Assembly: GCA_031267645.1 (NCBI GenBank)
Contig: JAIRYW010000043.1
Span: 1-64,000 of the forward strand
From: Propionibacteriaceae bacterium
GTDB taxonomy: Bacteria > Actinomycetota > Actinomycetes > Propionibacteriales > Propionibacteriaceae
DNA: 64,000 nucleotides
Reading direction: 5' to 3'
The notes under the pieces: generated by a model
What the model was told of the DNA's origin: nothing
Database searches by the model: none
What the model saw: the letters and a program-made list of their open reading frames with translations, nothing else
Shown here: one piece after another, positions 51,830 to 60,161 of the stretch
Layout of the letters: every line of letters begins with the position of its first letter
Position numbering within the stretch: position 1 is the first letter of the stretch
Made by a program: the position numbers and the translations under genes

Positions 51830-53862
51830 TGGAGGCCGATCAGACCGTTCCCGGCCGCCCGCTGGAGGCCGACCCGGCCCTGGCCGACTCGCTGTCTGAG
51901 CCGCCCCAGGTCGACTGGGAGGCGCCGACGGACCTGGCGCCGACGCGGCGTCGACTGTTGGCCGCCCTGCGCACCCCGCTGGGGGCCAGCGCCGCCATCC
52001 TGCTCGGGTTGGTCCTGCTGACCGCCTTGCTGGCCCCGCTGCTGTGGTCCGGCCGAGCCGAGGCGATCGACACCTCCAATCTCTTGGCCGGGCCCTCGGC
52101 CCAACATTGGATCGGCACCGACGCCCTCGGCCGCGACCTCTTCTGCCGGGTCCTGGTGGCCACCCGGCTGTCCGTCCTGCTGGCCCTGGCCGCCACCGGC
52201 CTGTCCGTCGGGGTCGGATTGGCGCTGGGAGCCGCCCCGGTCTGGTTGGGACCGGTGGCCGGACAGGCCGTGGTCTGGTTCATCGGCGCGGCGGTGGCCT
52301 TCCCCGGCCTGCTGCTGGCCCTCTTCTTCGCCGTCATCTTCGGGGCTTCCCAGACCGGCGCGGTCTGCGCCATCGGCCTAGCCGGGGCCCCCAGCTTCGC
52401 CCGCCTCTGCCACACCTTGATCGCCGGCGTGATGGGCCGCGACTTCGTGGCCGCCGCCCGGGTCGGCGGCATCAGCCGGGGGCGGATCCTGTTCCGCCAC
52501 GTCTTGCCCAATGTGGCCGAGCCCCTGGTCGTCCAAGCCACCATGGGGGCCGGCGGCGTCCTGCTCAGCTTCGCCGGGCTGTCTTTCCTGGGCCTGGGCG
52601 TCAAAGCCCCGGCCTACGACTGGGGCCGCTTGATGAACGAGGGCTTGTCCGGCATCTTCATCCATCCCTTGGCCGCCCTCGGCCCCGGCCTGGCCGTCGT
52701 GCTGGCCGGGCTGGCCTTCAACCTGACCGGCGAGGCGGCCGCCCGTAGCCTGGGCCTGGCCGCCCAAGGCGGCTACGTCGCCGGGTCGCTTCCAGCTCGG
52801 TCGGCCCGATCGGGCCGGACGGCCGCCCGCCCGCCGGCCCCACCTCCCGCCCCAGCCCAGCGGGAGATCCTGACGGTCGAGGGCCTCCGGGTCTTCTTCC
52901 CCGGTCCGGACGGCCCGCTCCAGCCAGTCCGAGGGGTCAGTTTCAGCGTCGCCGCCGGCCAGGCCCTCGGCTTGGTCGGGGAGTCCGGCTCGGGCAAGTC
53001 CTTGACCGCCTTGGCCGTGGCCCAGTTGATCGAGGCCCCGGGCCAGGTCGAGGCCGGACGGCTGTCCTTCTGCGGGGCCGATCTGTTGGCGGACGGACCG
53101 CGCCTTTGGCGTCATCTCCTGGGCACCTCCATGGCCATGGTCTTCCAAGACCCCATGACCTCGCTCAACCCGACCATGCGGGTCGGCGACCAGCTGGCCG
53201 AGGTCTCCCGTCAGCATTACGGCCTGGGCCGGCGGCCGGCCTGGCGACGGGCGGTCGAACGGCTGGCCGCGGTCCGGATCGACCAGGCCGAGCGGCGGGC
53301 CCGGCAGTATCCGCACGAGTTCTCCGGCGGCATGCGCCAGCGCGCCATGATCGGCATGGGCGTGATGGGCTCGCCCCGTCTGATCATAGCCGACGAGCCC
53401 ACCACCGCCCTCGACGTCACCGTCCAAGAGCAGGTCTTGGACCTGCTGCGCTCGATCAGACGCCAAGACCAGGTGGCGATCTGGCTGATCAGCCACGACG
53501 TCGCGGTGGTGTCCGAGGTCTGCGACCGGGTCATGGTGATGTACGCCGGGCGGATCGTCGAAGAATTGCCCGTGGCCCGGCTGCGCCACGACGCCCGCCA
53601 CCCCTACACCCGTCTGCTGGTGGCGGCCGTGCCGGACATGACGACCGACCTGGCCGCGCCCTTGCCCACCATCCCGGGCCGGCCGGTCGAGGTCGGGCAG
53701 TTCCCGCCCGGCTGCGCCTTCGCGCCCCGCTGCCCGGCGGCCGTCCCACTCTGCCGCCGGCGCGACCCGGAGCTGGAGCCGGACGGGGCCGGTGGCCGGG
53801 TGGCCTGTTGGCGGGCCGGCCAGCCCTGGCCCGCCGTCGACTGGACGGAGGCCGCGCCGTGA
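51829..53862 (+). CDS. Peptide ABC importer permease-ATPase fusion (DppC-DppD)
   Basis: The 677-residue single chain combines two importer subunits. Residues ~1-310 are a DppC-like permease (IGTDALGRDLFCRVLVATR, six helices, EAA loop GRDFVAAARVGGISRGRIL). A Pro/Ala-rich linker (~315-340) follows, then a DppD-like ATPase with GESGSGKSLTALAV, FSGGMRQRAMIGMGV, LIIADEPTTALD and the C-terminal Cys-containing oligopeptide tail (GCAFAPRCPAA...CRR). Permease and ATPase are normally separate proteins. No frame change is seen between the parts, so the fusion appears real. It overlaps both neighbours. Confidence 0.92.
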   Translation: MEADQTVPGRPLEADPALADSLSEPPQVDWEAPTDLAPTRRRLLAALRTPLGASAAILLGLVLLTALLAPLLWSGRAEAIDTSNLLAGPSAQHWIGTDALGRDLFCRVLVATRLSVLLALAATGLSVGVGLALGAAPVWLGPVAGQAVVWFIGAAVAFPGLLLALFFAVIFGASQTGAVCAIGLAGAPSFARLCHTLIAGVMGRDFVAAARVGGISRGRILFRHVLPNVAEPLVVQATMGAGGVLLSFAGLSFLGLGVKAPAYDWGRLMNEGLSGIFIHPLAALGPGLAVVLAGLAFNLTGEAAARSLGLAAQGGYVAGSLPARSARSGRTAARPPAPPPAPAQREILTVEGLRVFFPGPDGPLQPVRGVSFSVAAGQALGLVGESGSGKSLTALAVAQLIEAPGQVEAGRLSFCGADLLADGPRLWRHLLGTSMAMVFQDPMTSLNPTMRVGDQLAEVSRQHYGLGRRPAWRRAVERLAAVRIDQAERRARQYPHEFSGGMRQRAMIGMGVMGSPRLIIADEPTTALDVTVQEQVLDLLRSIRRQDQVAIWLISHDVAVVSEVCDRVMVMYAGRIVEELPVARLRHDARHPYTRLLVAAVPDMTTDLAAPLPTIPGRPVEVGQFPPGCAFAPRCPAAVPLCRRRDPELEPDGAGGRVACWRAGQPWPAVDWTEAAP

Positions 53863-54707
53863 GCCGCCTCGACTTCGACCAAGTGAGCGTCCGTTTCGGG
53901 GCCGGTCGGCACGCTCTGACGGCGGTCGACCGGGTCAGCCTGACCGTGCCGTCCGGCCAGATCGTGGGTTTGGTGGGGGAGTCCGGCTCCGGCAAGTCGA
54001 CCCTGGCTCGGGCCGCCGTTGGACTGGTCAAACCCCAGTCCGGACGCGTCCTCTTGGACGGCCGGGCGGTGCCGACCAGCGGCCGGCGGCCCTTGCAGAT
54101 GGTCTTCCAAGACCCCAACTCCTCGCTCGACCCCCGCATGACGGTGGGGGAGTCGGTCCGGGAGCTCCTCCCGCCCGATCTGCCGTCGGGCCAGCGCTGG
54201 CCCGAGGTCCGCCGACTGCTCGAATTGGTCCATCTCGACCCGGCCCGGGCCCGCGCCTACCCGGCCCAGCTGTCCGGCGGACAACGCCAGCGGGTGGCCC
54301 TGGCCCGGGCCTTGGCCGGGCGGCCCCAGGTCGTCATCGCGGACGAGATCACCTCCAGCTTGGACGTCTCCATCCAAGGCGCCGTGCTCAACCTGGTGCG
54401 CGAGCTACAGGTCGAGCTGGGGCTGTCCATCCTCTTCATCTCGCACAATTTGGCGGTCGTGCGCTACGTCGCTTCGAGCGTGGCGGTGATGTACCAAGGC
54501 CGCCTGGTCGAGGTCGGACCCAGCGCCACCGTGCTGACCGAGCCAGACCATCCCTACACCCGTCGTCTAGTCGCCGCCATCCCCGCTGGACCAGGCTCCG
54601 GCCCGCCCGCCCCGGCCGCCGGGGCCCGGTCCGCCGGGGAGCGCTCCGATCCGGTCGATCCGTCAGATCCATGTCCCGTCCACCCACTCGCCAAGGAGTC
54701 GCCATGA
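53859..54707 (+). CDS. Peptide ABC importer ATPase (DppF family)
   Basis: This encodes 282 residues from GTG 53859, overlapping the fusion gene by four bases. Walker A GESGSGKSTLARAAV, Q-loop MVFQDPNSSLDPRMTVGE, signature LSGGQRQRVALARAL and Walker B VVIADEITSSLD (the family's usual DEPVSALD reads DEITSSLD, catalytic Glu retained). It ends with the HPYTRRL oligopeptide motif and a Pro-rich tail. It forms the ATPase pair with the fused DppD domain. Confidence 0.92.
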   Translation: MSRLDFDQVSVRFGAGRHALTAVDRVSLTVPSGQIVGLVGESGSGKSTLARAAVGLVKPQSGRVLLDGRAVPTSGRRPLQMVFQDPNSSLDPRMTVGESVRELLPPDLPSGQRWPEVRRLLELVHLDPARARAYPAQLSGGQRQRVALARALAGRPQVVIADEITSSLDVSIQGAVLNLVRELQVELGLSILFISHNLAVVRYVASSVAVMYQGRLVEVGPSATVLTEPDHPYTRRLVAAIPAGPGSGPPAPAAGARSAGERSDPVDPSDPCPVHPLAKESP

Positions 54708-57700
54708 CCCGCTCTCCCGTCCTCGCCGACCTCTACTCGATCGCCTCGCCGGAACAGCCGACGCTGAGCCCCGCGGGGGACCACCTGGTCTACGTCCTGC
54801 GCCAAGCCGACCAAGCCAGCGACGCCGATCGGCGCTCCCTGTGGTCGGTCCGGCCCGGTCAGCCGCCGCGGCCGTGGAGCGTCGGACCGGCCGACGCCGC
54901 CCCGGCCTTCTCGCCGGACGGCCGCCAGCTAGCCTTCCTCCGGGCCGGCCAACTCTGGTTGGCCCCGACCGACGGCGGCGACCCGGAACGACTGACCGAC
55001 CTGCCCTTGGGGGCCGGCGCCCCGGTCTGGAGCCCGGACGGAGGCCGCCTCGCCTTCACCGCCCTAGTCCCCGGCCCGGCCGACCCGGCCGCCGTCGACC
55101 CGGCCCCCCTGGTGGTCGACGGCTTTAGCTACCAGGCGGACGGCCATGGCTTCCTGGCCGGCGCCGTGGCCCAAGTCCATCTGTTCGAGTTGGAGGGCCG
55201 CCGGCTGCGCCAACTGACCGACGGCGACAACCACGCCAGCGCCCCGGCCTGGTCGAGCGACGGGGCCAGCCTGGCCTTCGCCGCCCGTCCGGCCGGCCAG
55301 CCCGACACCAGTCTGGTGGCGGCCTTGTATCTGATCGACCCCCACGACCCCAAGGCCCAGCCCCGCTTGGTCGGGCTGGCCGAAGGGCTGGCCGGGCTGG
55401 TCGCGACCGGACCGGATCCGGACCACTGGCTGGTGGTGGGCTGGGCCGAGGCGCCGTCGGGCCAGGCCGGGCTGTTGCTGGTCGACTCCACTTCGGGGCA
55501 GGTCCGCGATCTGGCCCGGGCGCTGGACCGCAACGTCATGCCGGGCGCTCCGGCCTACCCCGGGGCCACCCCGCTGGTCGGCCCCGACGGCGACTCGGTC
55601 TTGTTCTGCGTGCGCGACCACGGTTGCACCCATCTCCACGCCGTCGACCTGGCCTCGGGGGAGACCCGACTGGTGCTGGGCGGCGACGGCGTGGTGGTGT
55701 CGGGGCTGGCCCGGGCCGGCCGTCGGATGGTGGCGGTGCTGGCGACGCCGACCTCGTACGGCGAGGTCGTCGAGGTCGATCTGGCCGACGGTTCGACCAA
55801 GCCGGTGACAGAGCACGGGGCCGCTTTGGCCGACCTGGAGCCCCTGGTCCGGCAGCGGCGGCGATTCCAGATCAGCGACGGCGGCACGGTCGAGGGTTGG
55901 CTGTTACGGGCCGACGACGCCCCCCGGCCCGGCCCGGTCCTGCTCGACGTCCACGGCGGTCCGCACAACGCTTGGAACGGGGCCAGCGATCAGACCCATC
56001 TGTACCACCAGGAGTTGGCGGCCCGGGGCTGGACCGTGCTGATTTTGAACCCGCGCGGCTCGGACGGCTACGGCGACGCTTTCTACCAAGCCGCGGTGGG
56101 GGCTTGGGGGGTCGGCGACGAAGCCGATCTGTTGCAGCCGTTGGACCAACTGGTGGCCGAGGGCTTGGCCGACCCGGCCCGACTGGCCGTCTCCGGCTAC
56201 TCCTACGGTGGCTACATGGCCTGTTATCTGACATCGCGCCACGATCGTTTCGCGGCCGCCGTGGCCGGCGGGGTGGTGTCCGACCTGGCCTCGCTGGCGG
56301 GGGTCTGCGACGAGGGCCATACCCTGGCTGTGACCGAGCTGGAGTTGCTGCCCTGGCAGGACAAGGACCGACTGGCCCAGATGTCGCCTTACGCCCAGGT
56401 CGACCAAGTCTCCACACCGACCCTGATCTTGCAAGGGGGCAACGATATACGTTGCCCGCTGGGGCAGGCTCAGCAGTGGTACCACGGTTTGCACGCCCGG
56501 GGCGTGCCCACCGAATTGGTGATCTACCCGGAGGGCTCCCACATCTTCCCCATCGCTGGGCGGCCCTCCCATCGGATCGACTTCGGCCGCCGCTTGATCG
56601 ACTGGGTGGAGCGTTTCGCCGGCGACCCGGCCGGCCCGCGTCCGGCCCGGCTGGACCAGACCCGCTGGGCGGCCCGGTTGGCCCGCTTGGCCGACAAGCA
56701 CGGCGTGCCCGGGGCTCAGTTCGGCCTGCTGCGGCTGGGTTCGCCCGACGGCGCTGGGCCGGACGACCAGGTGGTGGCCGTCCACGGCCTGCTCAACCTC
56801 GACACCGGCACGCCGGTCAGGGCTGATTCGTTGTTCCAGATCGGTTCGATCTCGAAGGTCTGGACCGCCACCTTGGCCATGCAGTTGATCGATCAGGGCC
56901 GGCTCAGCCTGGACGCCAAGGTGGTCGACATTTTGCCCGAGTTGCGCCTGCGCGACGAACGGGCCCAATCTGAGATGACGATCTGGCATCTGCTGACCCA
57001 CACCAACGGCATCGACGGCGACGTCTTCACCGACACCGGTCGGGGCGACGACGCCGTCGCCAAATACGTCGGCGCCCTGGCCGAGGCGGCCCAGAACCAT
57101 CCTCTGGGGGCGACCTGGTCGTACTCCAACTCGGGTTTCGCCCTGCTCGGAGCCGTCATCGAACGGATCTGCGGGCAGACCTGGGACGAGGTCGTGAGCC
57201 AGAACCTGTGCCAGCCCCTCGGGCTGACCCACACCGCCACCTTGCCAGAGGATTTGTTGTTGCGTTCGATCGCGGTCGGGCACGTCGGCGTGGCGCCCGA
57301 TCTGACGGTCGCCCCGATCGCCTTGTTGCCGCGCAGCATCGGTCCGGCCGGGTTGATATCGGCCACCGTGGCCGACCTGCTCCAATTCGCTCGGGCCCAT
57401 CTGCTGGGCGGCCTGGCGCCCGATGGGACCAGACTGTTGTCCGAACAGTCGGCCCAGGCCATGACCGAGTTCCAAGTCGAGCTGCCAGACAAATATATGT
57501 TGGGCGATTCCTGGGGTCTGGGCTGGATCCGGTACGACTGGAACGGCTACCGCGCCATCGGCCACGACGGCAACACCGTCGGCCAGGCCGCTTTCCTCAG
57601 ACTGTTGCCTCGACACGGCCTGGCCATCGCCTTGCTGACCAATGGCGGCTCCGCCCACGATCTCTACGAGGAGCTGTTCCGGGAGGTGGCCCAGGAGCTG

Positions 57701-58042
57701 GCCGAGGTCGAGATGCAATGGCCCTTGCAGCTGCCCCAGCCGCCGGTCGAAGTCGACATCGAACCGTACCTCGGCCTCTACGAGCGGGAGTCGGTTCGGA
57801 TGGAGGTCCTGGAAAGTCCGGACGGACCGTGTCTGCGCACCACCGTCTTGGGGCTGCTGGGCGACTTGACCGACACCCCGGTGGAGGAGAGCGTTTTGCT
57901 GCCGGTGGCCCCGGGCCTGTTCGCCACCAAGCCGCTGGGCATGGACAGCTGGGTGCCGGTGACCTTCTACGAATTGGCCAGCGGCGAGCCTTACCTCCAC
58001 CACGGCGGCCGGGCCACGCCTAAGACGGGCGGTCCGGCATGA
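54704..58042 (+). CDS. Fusion of an S9 prolyl-oligopeptidase-type peptidase and a class C beta-lactamase-fold hydrolase
   Basis: The 1112-residue single chain starts at ATG 54704 (AAGGAG; ATGA overlap with the ATPase). Residues ~1-380 are a WD-like/TolB beta-propeller (PAFSPDGRQLAF, PVWSPDGGRLAF, PAWSSDGASLAF). Residues ~385-645 are the S9 alpha/beta-hydrolase domain with Ser500 in GYSYGG, Asp581 and His613. From ~650 a second hydrolase begins: Ser715-Ile-Ser-Lys718, Tyr807-Ser-Asn809 and HDG near residue 955, with a lipocalin-like C-terminal domain. No signal peptide is seen, so both active sites probably work on imported peptides in the cytoplasm. Confidence 0.92.
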   Translation: MTRSPVLADLYSIASPEQPTLSPAGDHLVYVLRQADQASDADRRSLWSVRPGQPPRPWSVGPADAAPAFSPDGRQLAFLRAGQLWLAPTDGGDPERLTDLPLGAGAPVWSPDGGRLAFTALVPGPADPAAVDPAPLVVDGFSYQADGHGFLAGAVAQVHLFELEGRRLRQLTDGDNHASAPAWSSDGASLAFAARPAGQPDTSLVAALYLIDPHDPKAQPRLVGLAEGLAGLVATGPDPDHWLVVGWAEAPSGQAGLLLVDSTSGQVRDLARALDRNVMPGAPAYPGATPLVGPDGDSVLFCVRDHGCTHLHAVDLASGETRLVLGGDGVVVSGLARAGRRMVAVLATPTSYGEVVEVDLADGSTKPVTEHGAALADLEPLVRQRRRFQISDGGTVEGWLLRADDAPRPGPVLLDVHGGPHNAWNGASDQTHLYHQELAARGWTVLILNPRGSDGYGDAFYQAAVGAWGVGDEADLLQPLDQLVAEGLADPARLAVSGYSYGGYMACYLTSRHDRFAAAVAGGVVSDLASLAGVCDEGHTLAVTELELLPWQDKDRLAQMSPYAQVDQVSTPTLILQGGNDIRCPLGQAQQWYHGLHARGVPTELVIYPEGSHIFPIAGRPSHRIDFGRRLIDWVERFAGDPAGPRPARLDQTRWAARLARLADKHGVPGAQFGLLRLGSPDGAGPDDQVVAVHGLLNLDTGTPVRADSLFQIGSISKVWTATLAMQLIDQGRLSLDAKVVDILPELRLRDERAQSEMTIWHLLTHTNGIDGDVFTDTGRGDDAVAKYVGALAEAAQNHPLGATWSYSNSGFALLGAVIERICGQTWDEVVSQNLCQPLGLTHTATLPEDLLLRSIAVGHVGVAPDLTVAPIALLPRSIGPAGLISATVADLLQFARAHLLGGLAPDGTRLLSEQSAQAMTEFQVELPDKYMLGDSWGLGWIRYDWNGYRAIGHDGNTVGQAAFLRLLPRHGLAIALLTNGGSAHDLYEELFREVAQELAEVEMQWPLQLPQPPVEVDIEPYLGLYERESVRMEVLESPDGPCLRTTVLGLLGDLTDTPVEESVLLPVAPGLFATKPLGMDSWVPVTFYELASGEPYLHHGGRATPKTGGPA

Positions 58043-59253
58043 TCGATGGCGTGGCCCTGCTGCGGGACCTGGTCCGTTTGGTCGAGTGCGAGTCGCCCTC
58101 GGGCGACTTGGACGCCCTGGCCGCTGGCGCCGACCTGGTGGCCGAGCTGGGCCAGCGCCGGTTGGGCCGTCCGCCCGAGTCGGTCACGGTCGAGGGCCGG
58201 CGGCACCTGCGTTGGCGGCTGGGCTCGGGCGGGGGCGACGTGCTGGTCTTGACCCACTACGACACGGTCTGGCCACTCGGTTCTCTGGCCGACCACCCCT
58301 GCCGGATCAGCCCCTCGGAACGGGGCGAGGCCTTGACCGGGCCGGGTTGTTTCGATATGAAGGCCGGTCTGGCGATGGCTTGGCAGGCCTTGGCCGCTCT
58401 GGCGCCGGCTCCGGGCCGGGGGGTGACCTTGTTGGCCACGGCCGACGAGGAGATCGGCTCGCCCAGCTCGCGCCAGCTGATCGAGGCCGAGGCGGCTCGG
58501 GCCCGGGCCGTGCTGGTGTTGGAGTCGCCCGCCGCCGGCGGCGCCCTCAAGACCGCCCGCAAAGGGGTCTCGCTCTATCAGGTCGAGATCTCAGGCCGGG
58601 CCGCCCACGCCGGCTTGGAGCCGGAGCGCGGCGTCAACGCCACCGTCGAATTGGCCCACCTGGTCTTGGCTCTGGCCGCTTTGGCGGACCCGGAGCGGGG
58701 CACCAGCGTGACGCCGACCTGGGCCAGCTCCGGCAGTTCCACCAACACGGTGCCGGCCCGGGCCAGCCTGGCGGTCGACGTCCGGGCTTGGACCATGGCC
58801 GAGCAGGACCGGGTGGACCAGGCCTTGACCCGGCTGGCCCCAGTCTTGCCCGGGGCCCGGCTCGAGGTCCGAGGCGGCCACAACCGGCCGCCCTTCGAGG
58901 CCGACCGTTCGGCCGAGCTGTTCGAGCTGGCCCGCCGTCTGGGCCGGGCCTTCGGTCTGGAGCTGGCGTCGGCCGCCGTCGGCGGGGCCAGCGACGGCAA
59001 TTTCACGGCCGGGTTGGGCGTGCCCACCTTGGACGGGCTGGGGGCCGAGGGCGGCGGGGCCCACGCCGACCACGAACACGTCTGGGTGGACTCGTTGGAG
59101 CCGCGCACGGCCTTGCTGAAGGCCCTGCTCGACCATCTGTTGGCCGACGCCGGACCGCCCGGTCCAGCTCCGGCCGCCGGCGGGGTCAGCCCCGGGGCCG
59201 GGCCCGGGGCTGACCGGCGACCGGGCCCTAGTCCCGTCTGGAGCCCGGCGTGA
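58039..59253 (+). CDS. M20-family metallopeptidase, probable N-succinyl-L-amino acid desuccinylase
   Basis: This encodes 404 residues and overlaps the upstream stop by four bases. Zinc and catalytic residues follow the carboxypeptidase G2 plan: His73-x-Asp75 (LTHYDTVWP), Asp106 (GCFDMKAG), Glu137-Glu138 (TADEEIGS), Glu162 (LESP) and a C-terminal HADHEHVW His. The dimerisation domain is at ~180-290. CPG2-like enzymes cleave N-acyl amino acids. Next to a GNAT acyltransferase and an N-succinylamino-acid racemase, the desuccinylase of the D-to-L conversion route is the best reading. The last ~25 residues are disordered Pro/Gly/Ala. Confidence 0.87.
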   Translation: MIDGVALLRDLVRLVECESPSGDLDALAAGADLVAELGQRRLGRPPESVTVEGRRHLRWRLGSGGGDVLVLTHYDTVWPLGSLADHPCRISPSERGEALTGPGCFDMKAGLAMAWQALAALAPAPGRGVTLLATADEEIGSPSSRQLIEAEAARARAVLVLESPAAGGALKTARKGVSLYQVEISGRAAHAGLEPERGVNATVELAHLVLALAALADPERGTSVTPTWASSGSSTNTVPARASLAVDVRAWTMAEQDRVDQALTRLAPVLPGARLEVRGGHNRPPFEADRSAELFELARRLGRAFGLELASAAVGGASDGNFTAGLGVPTLDGLGAEGGGAHADHEHVWVDSLEPRTALLKALLDHLLADAGPPGPAPAAGGVSPGAGPGADRRPGPSPVWSPA

Positions 59254-60161
59254 CCAGGGCCGATCCCGGGCCGGGGGTGGAGCCGGTCGGCGGCCGGCGA
59301 CCGGACTTGGTCGGTTCGGCCGACCGGGCGGCCCGGGCCGCCGCCCAGGCCGCCGGCGTCGATCTGCGTCTGCTCGAGCGGGTCGACCAGATGGTGGCCG
59401 CCGCCGATCTGTTGGGCGGCCTGTGGGGTTTGGCTGGCTCCGAGCCGCTGGCCCCGGAGCTGTTACGGGCTTTCGCCATGACCGGAAACTACGTCGGCGG
59501 GGCTTTCGCGGGCGAGGATCTGGTCGGCGTGGCGGTGGCCTTCCACTCGATGCTGGACTACGCCGAGCTCCATTCCCACATCGCCGGCGTCCAAGCCGGC
59601 CTGATCTCCCGCTCGATCGGCTTCGCCCTCAAACAGCACCAGCGGGCCTGGGCCCTGGAACGCGGCATCGGCGTCATCGAGTGGACCTTCGACCCTTTGG
59701 TGGCGCGCAATGCCGCTTTTAACATCGGCAAGCTCGGGGCCGACGTCGAGCGCTATCTGCCCGACTTCTACGGCCGGATGGACGACGCCATCAACGTCGG
59801 GCACCCCAGCGACCGTCTGCTGGTGCGCTGGCGCCTCGACGCTCCCGCCGTGGTGGCCGCCGCCGTCGGCCGTCGCCGGCCGGTCGACTGGGCCCAGGCC
59901 AGCGCTTTCGTGGCGGTGCCGCCCGACATCGAGTCTCTGCGGCGGTCGGATCCGGCCCGGGCCCGGCAGTGGCGCCAGCGCGTCCTGGCCGGTCTGGCCC
60001 CGGCCTTGGCCGAGGGGGCCCGGGTGGTCGGCTTCGACCCCCAGCGCGGTTACGCCCTGAGCGCTGTTCCGGAGCCGTCGACCGAGGCCGGCCGGCGTTC
60101 GCGCCGGGGTCCGGCGGTGGCTCCGATCCCGTCCCCAAATGACAAGGATGTATTGATATGA
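59250..60161 (+). CDS. GNAT-superfamily acyltransferase, probable D-amino acid N-succinyltransferase
   Basis: A 303-residue protein from GTG 59250 (GTGA overlap). It belongs to the predicted-acetyltransferase group COG3375: LWGLAGSEPLAPELLRAFAMTGNYVGGAF, LVGVAVAF, HSHIAGVQAGLISRSIGFALKQHQRAWAL (acyl-CoA binding), EWTFDPLVARNAAFNIGKLGADVERYLPDFYG. This group repeatedly neighbours MenC/NSAR genes, and in Geobacillus kaustophilus the equivalent enzyme succinylates D-amino acids using succinyl-CoA. The C-terminal ~60 residues look disordered. Confidence 0.85.
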   Translation: MTRADPGPGVEPVGGRRPDLVGSADRAARAAAQAAGVDLRLLERVDQMVAAADLLGGLWGLAGSEPLAPELLRAFAMTGNYVGGAFAGEDLVGVAVAFHSMLDYAELHSHIAGVQAGLISRSIGFALKQHQRAWALERGIGVIEWTFDPLVARNAAFNIGKLGADVERYLPDFYGRMDDAINVGHPSDRLLVRWRLDAPAVVAAAVGRRRPVDWAQASAFVAVPPDIESLRRSDPARARQWRQRVLAGLAPALAEGARVVGFDPQRGYALSAVPEPSTEAGRRSRRGPAVAPIPSPNDKDVLI

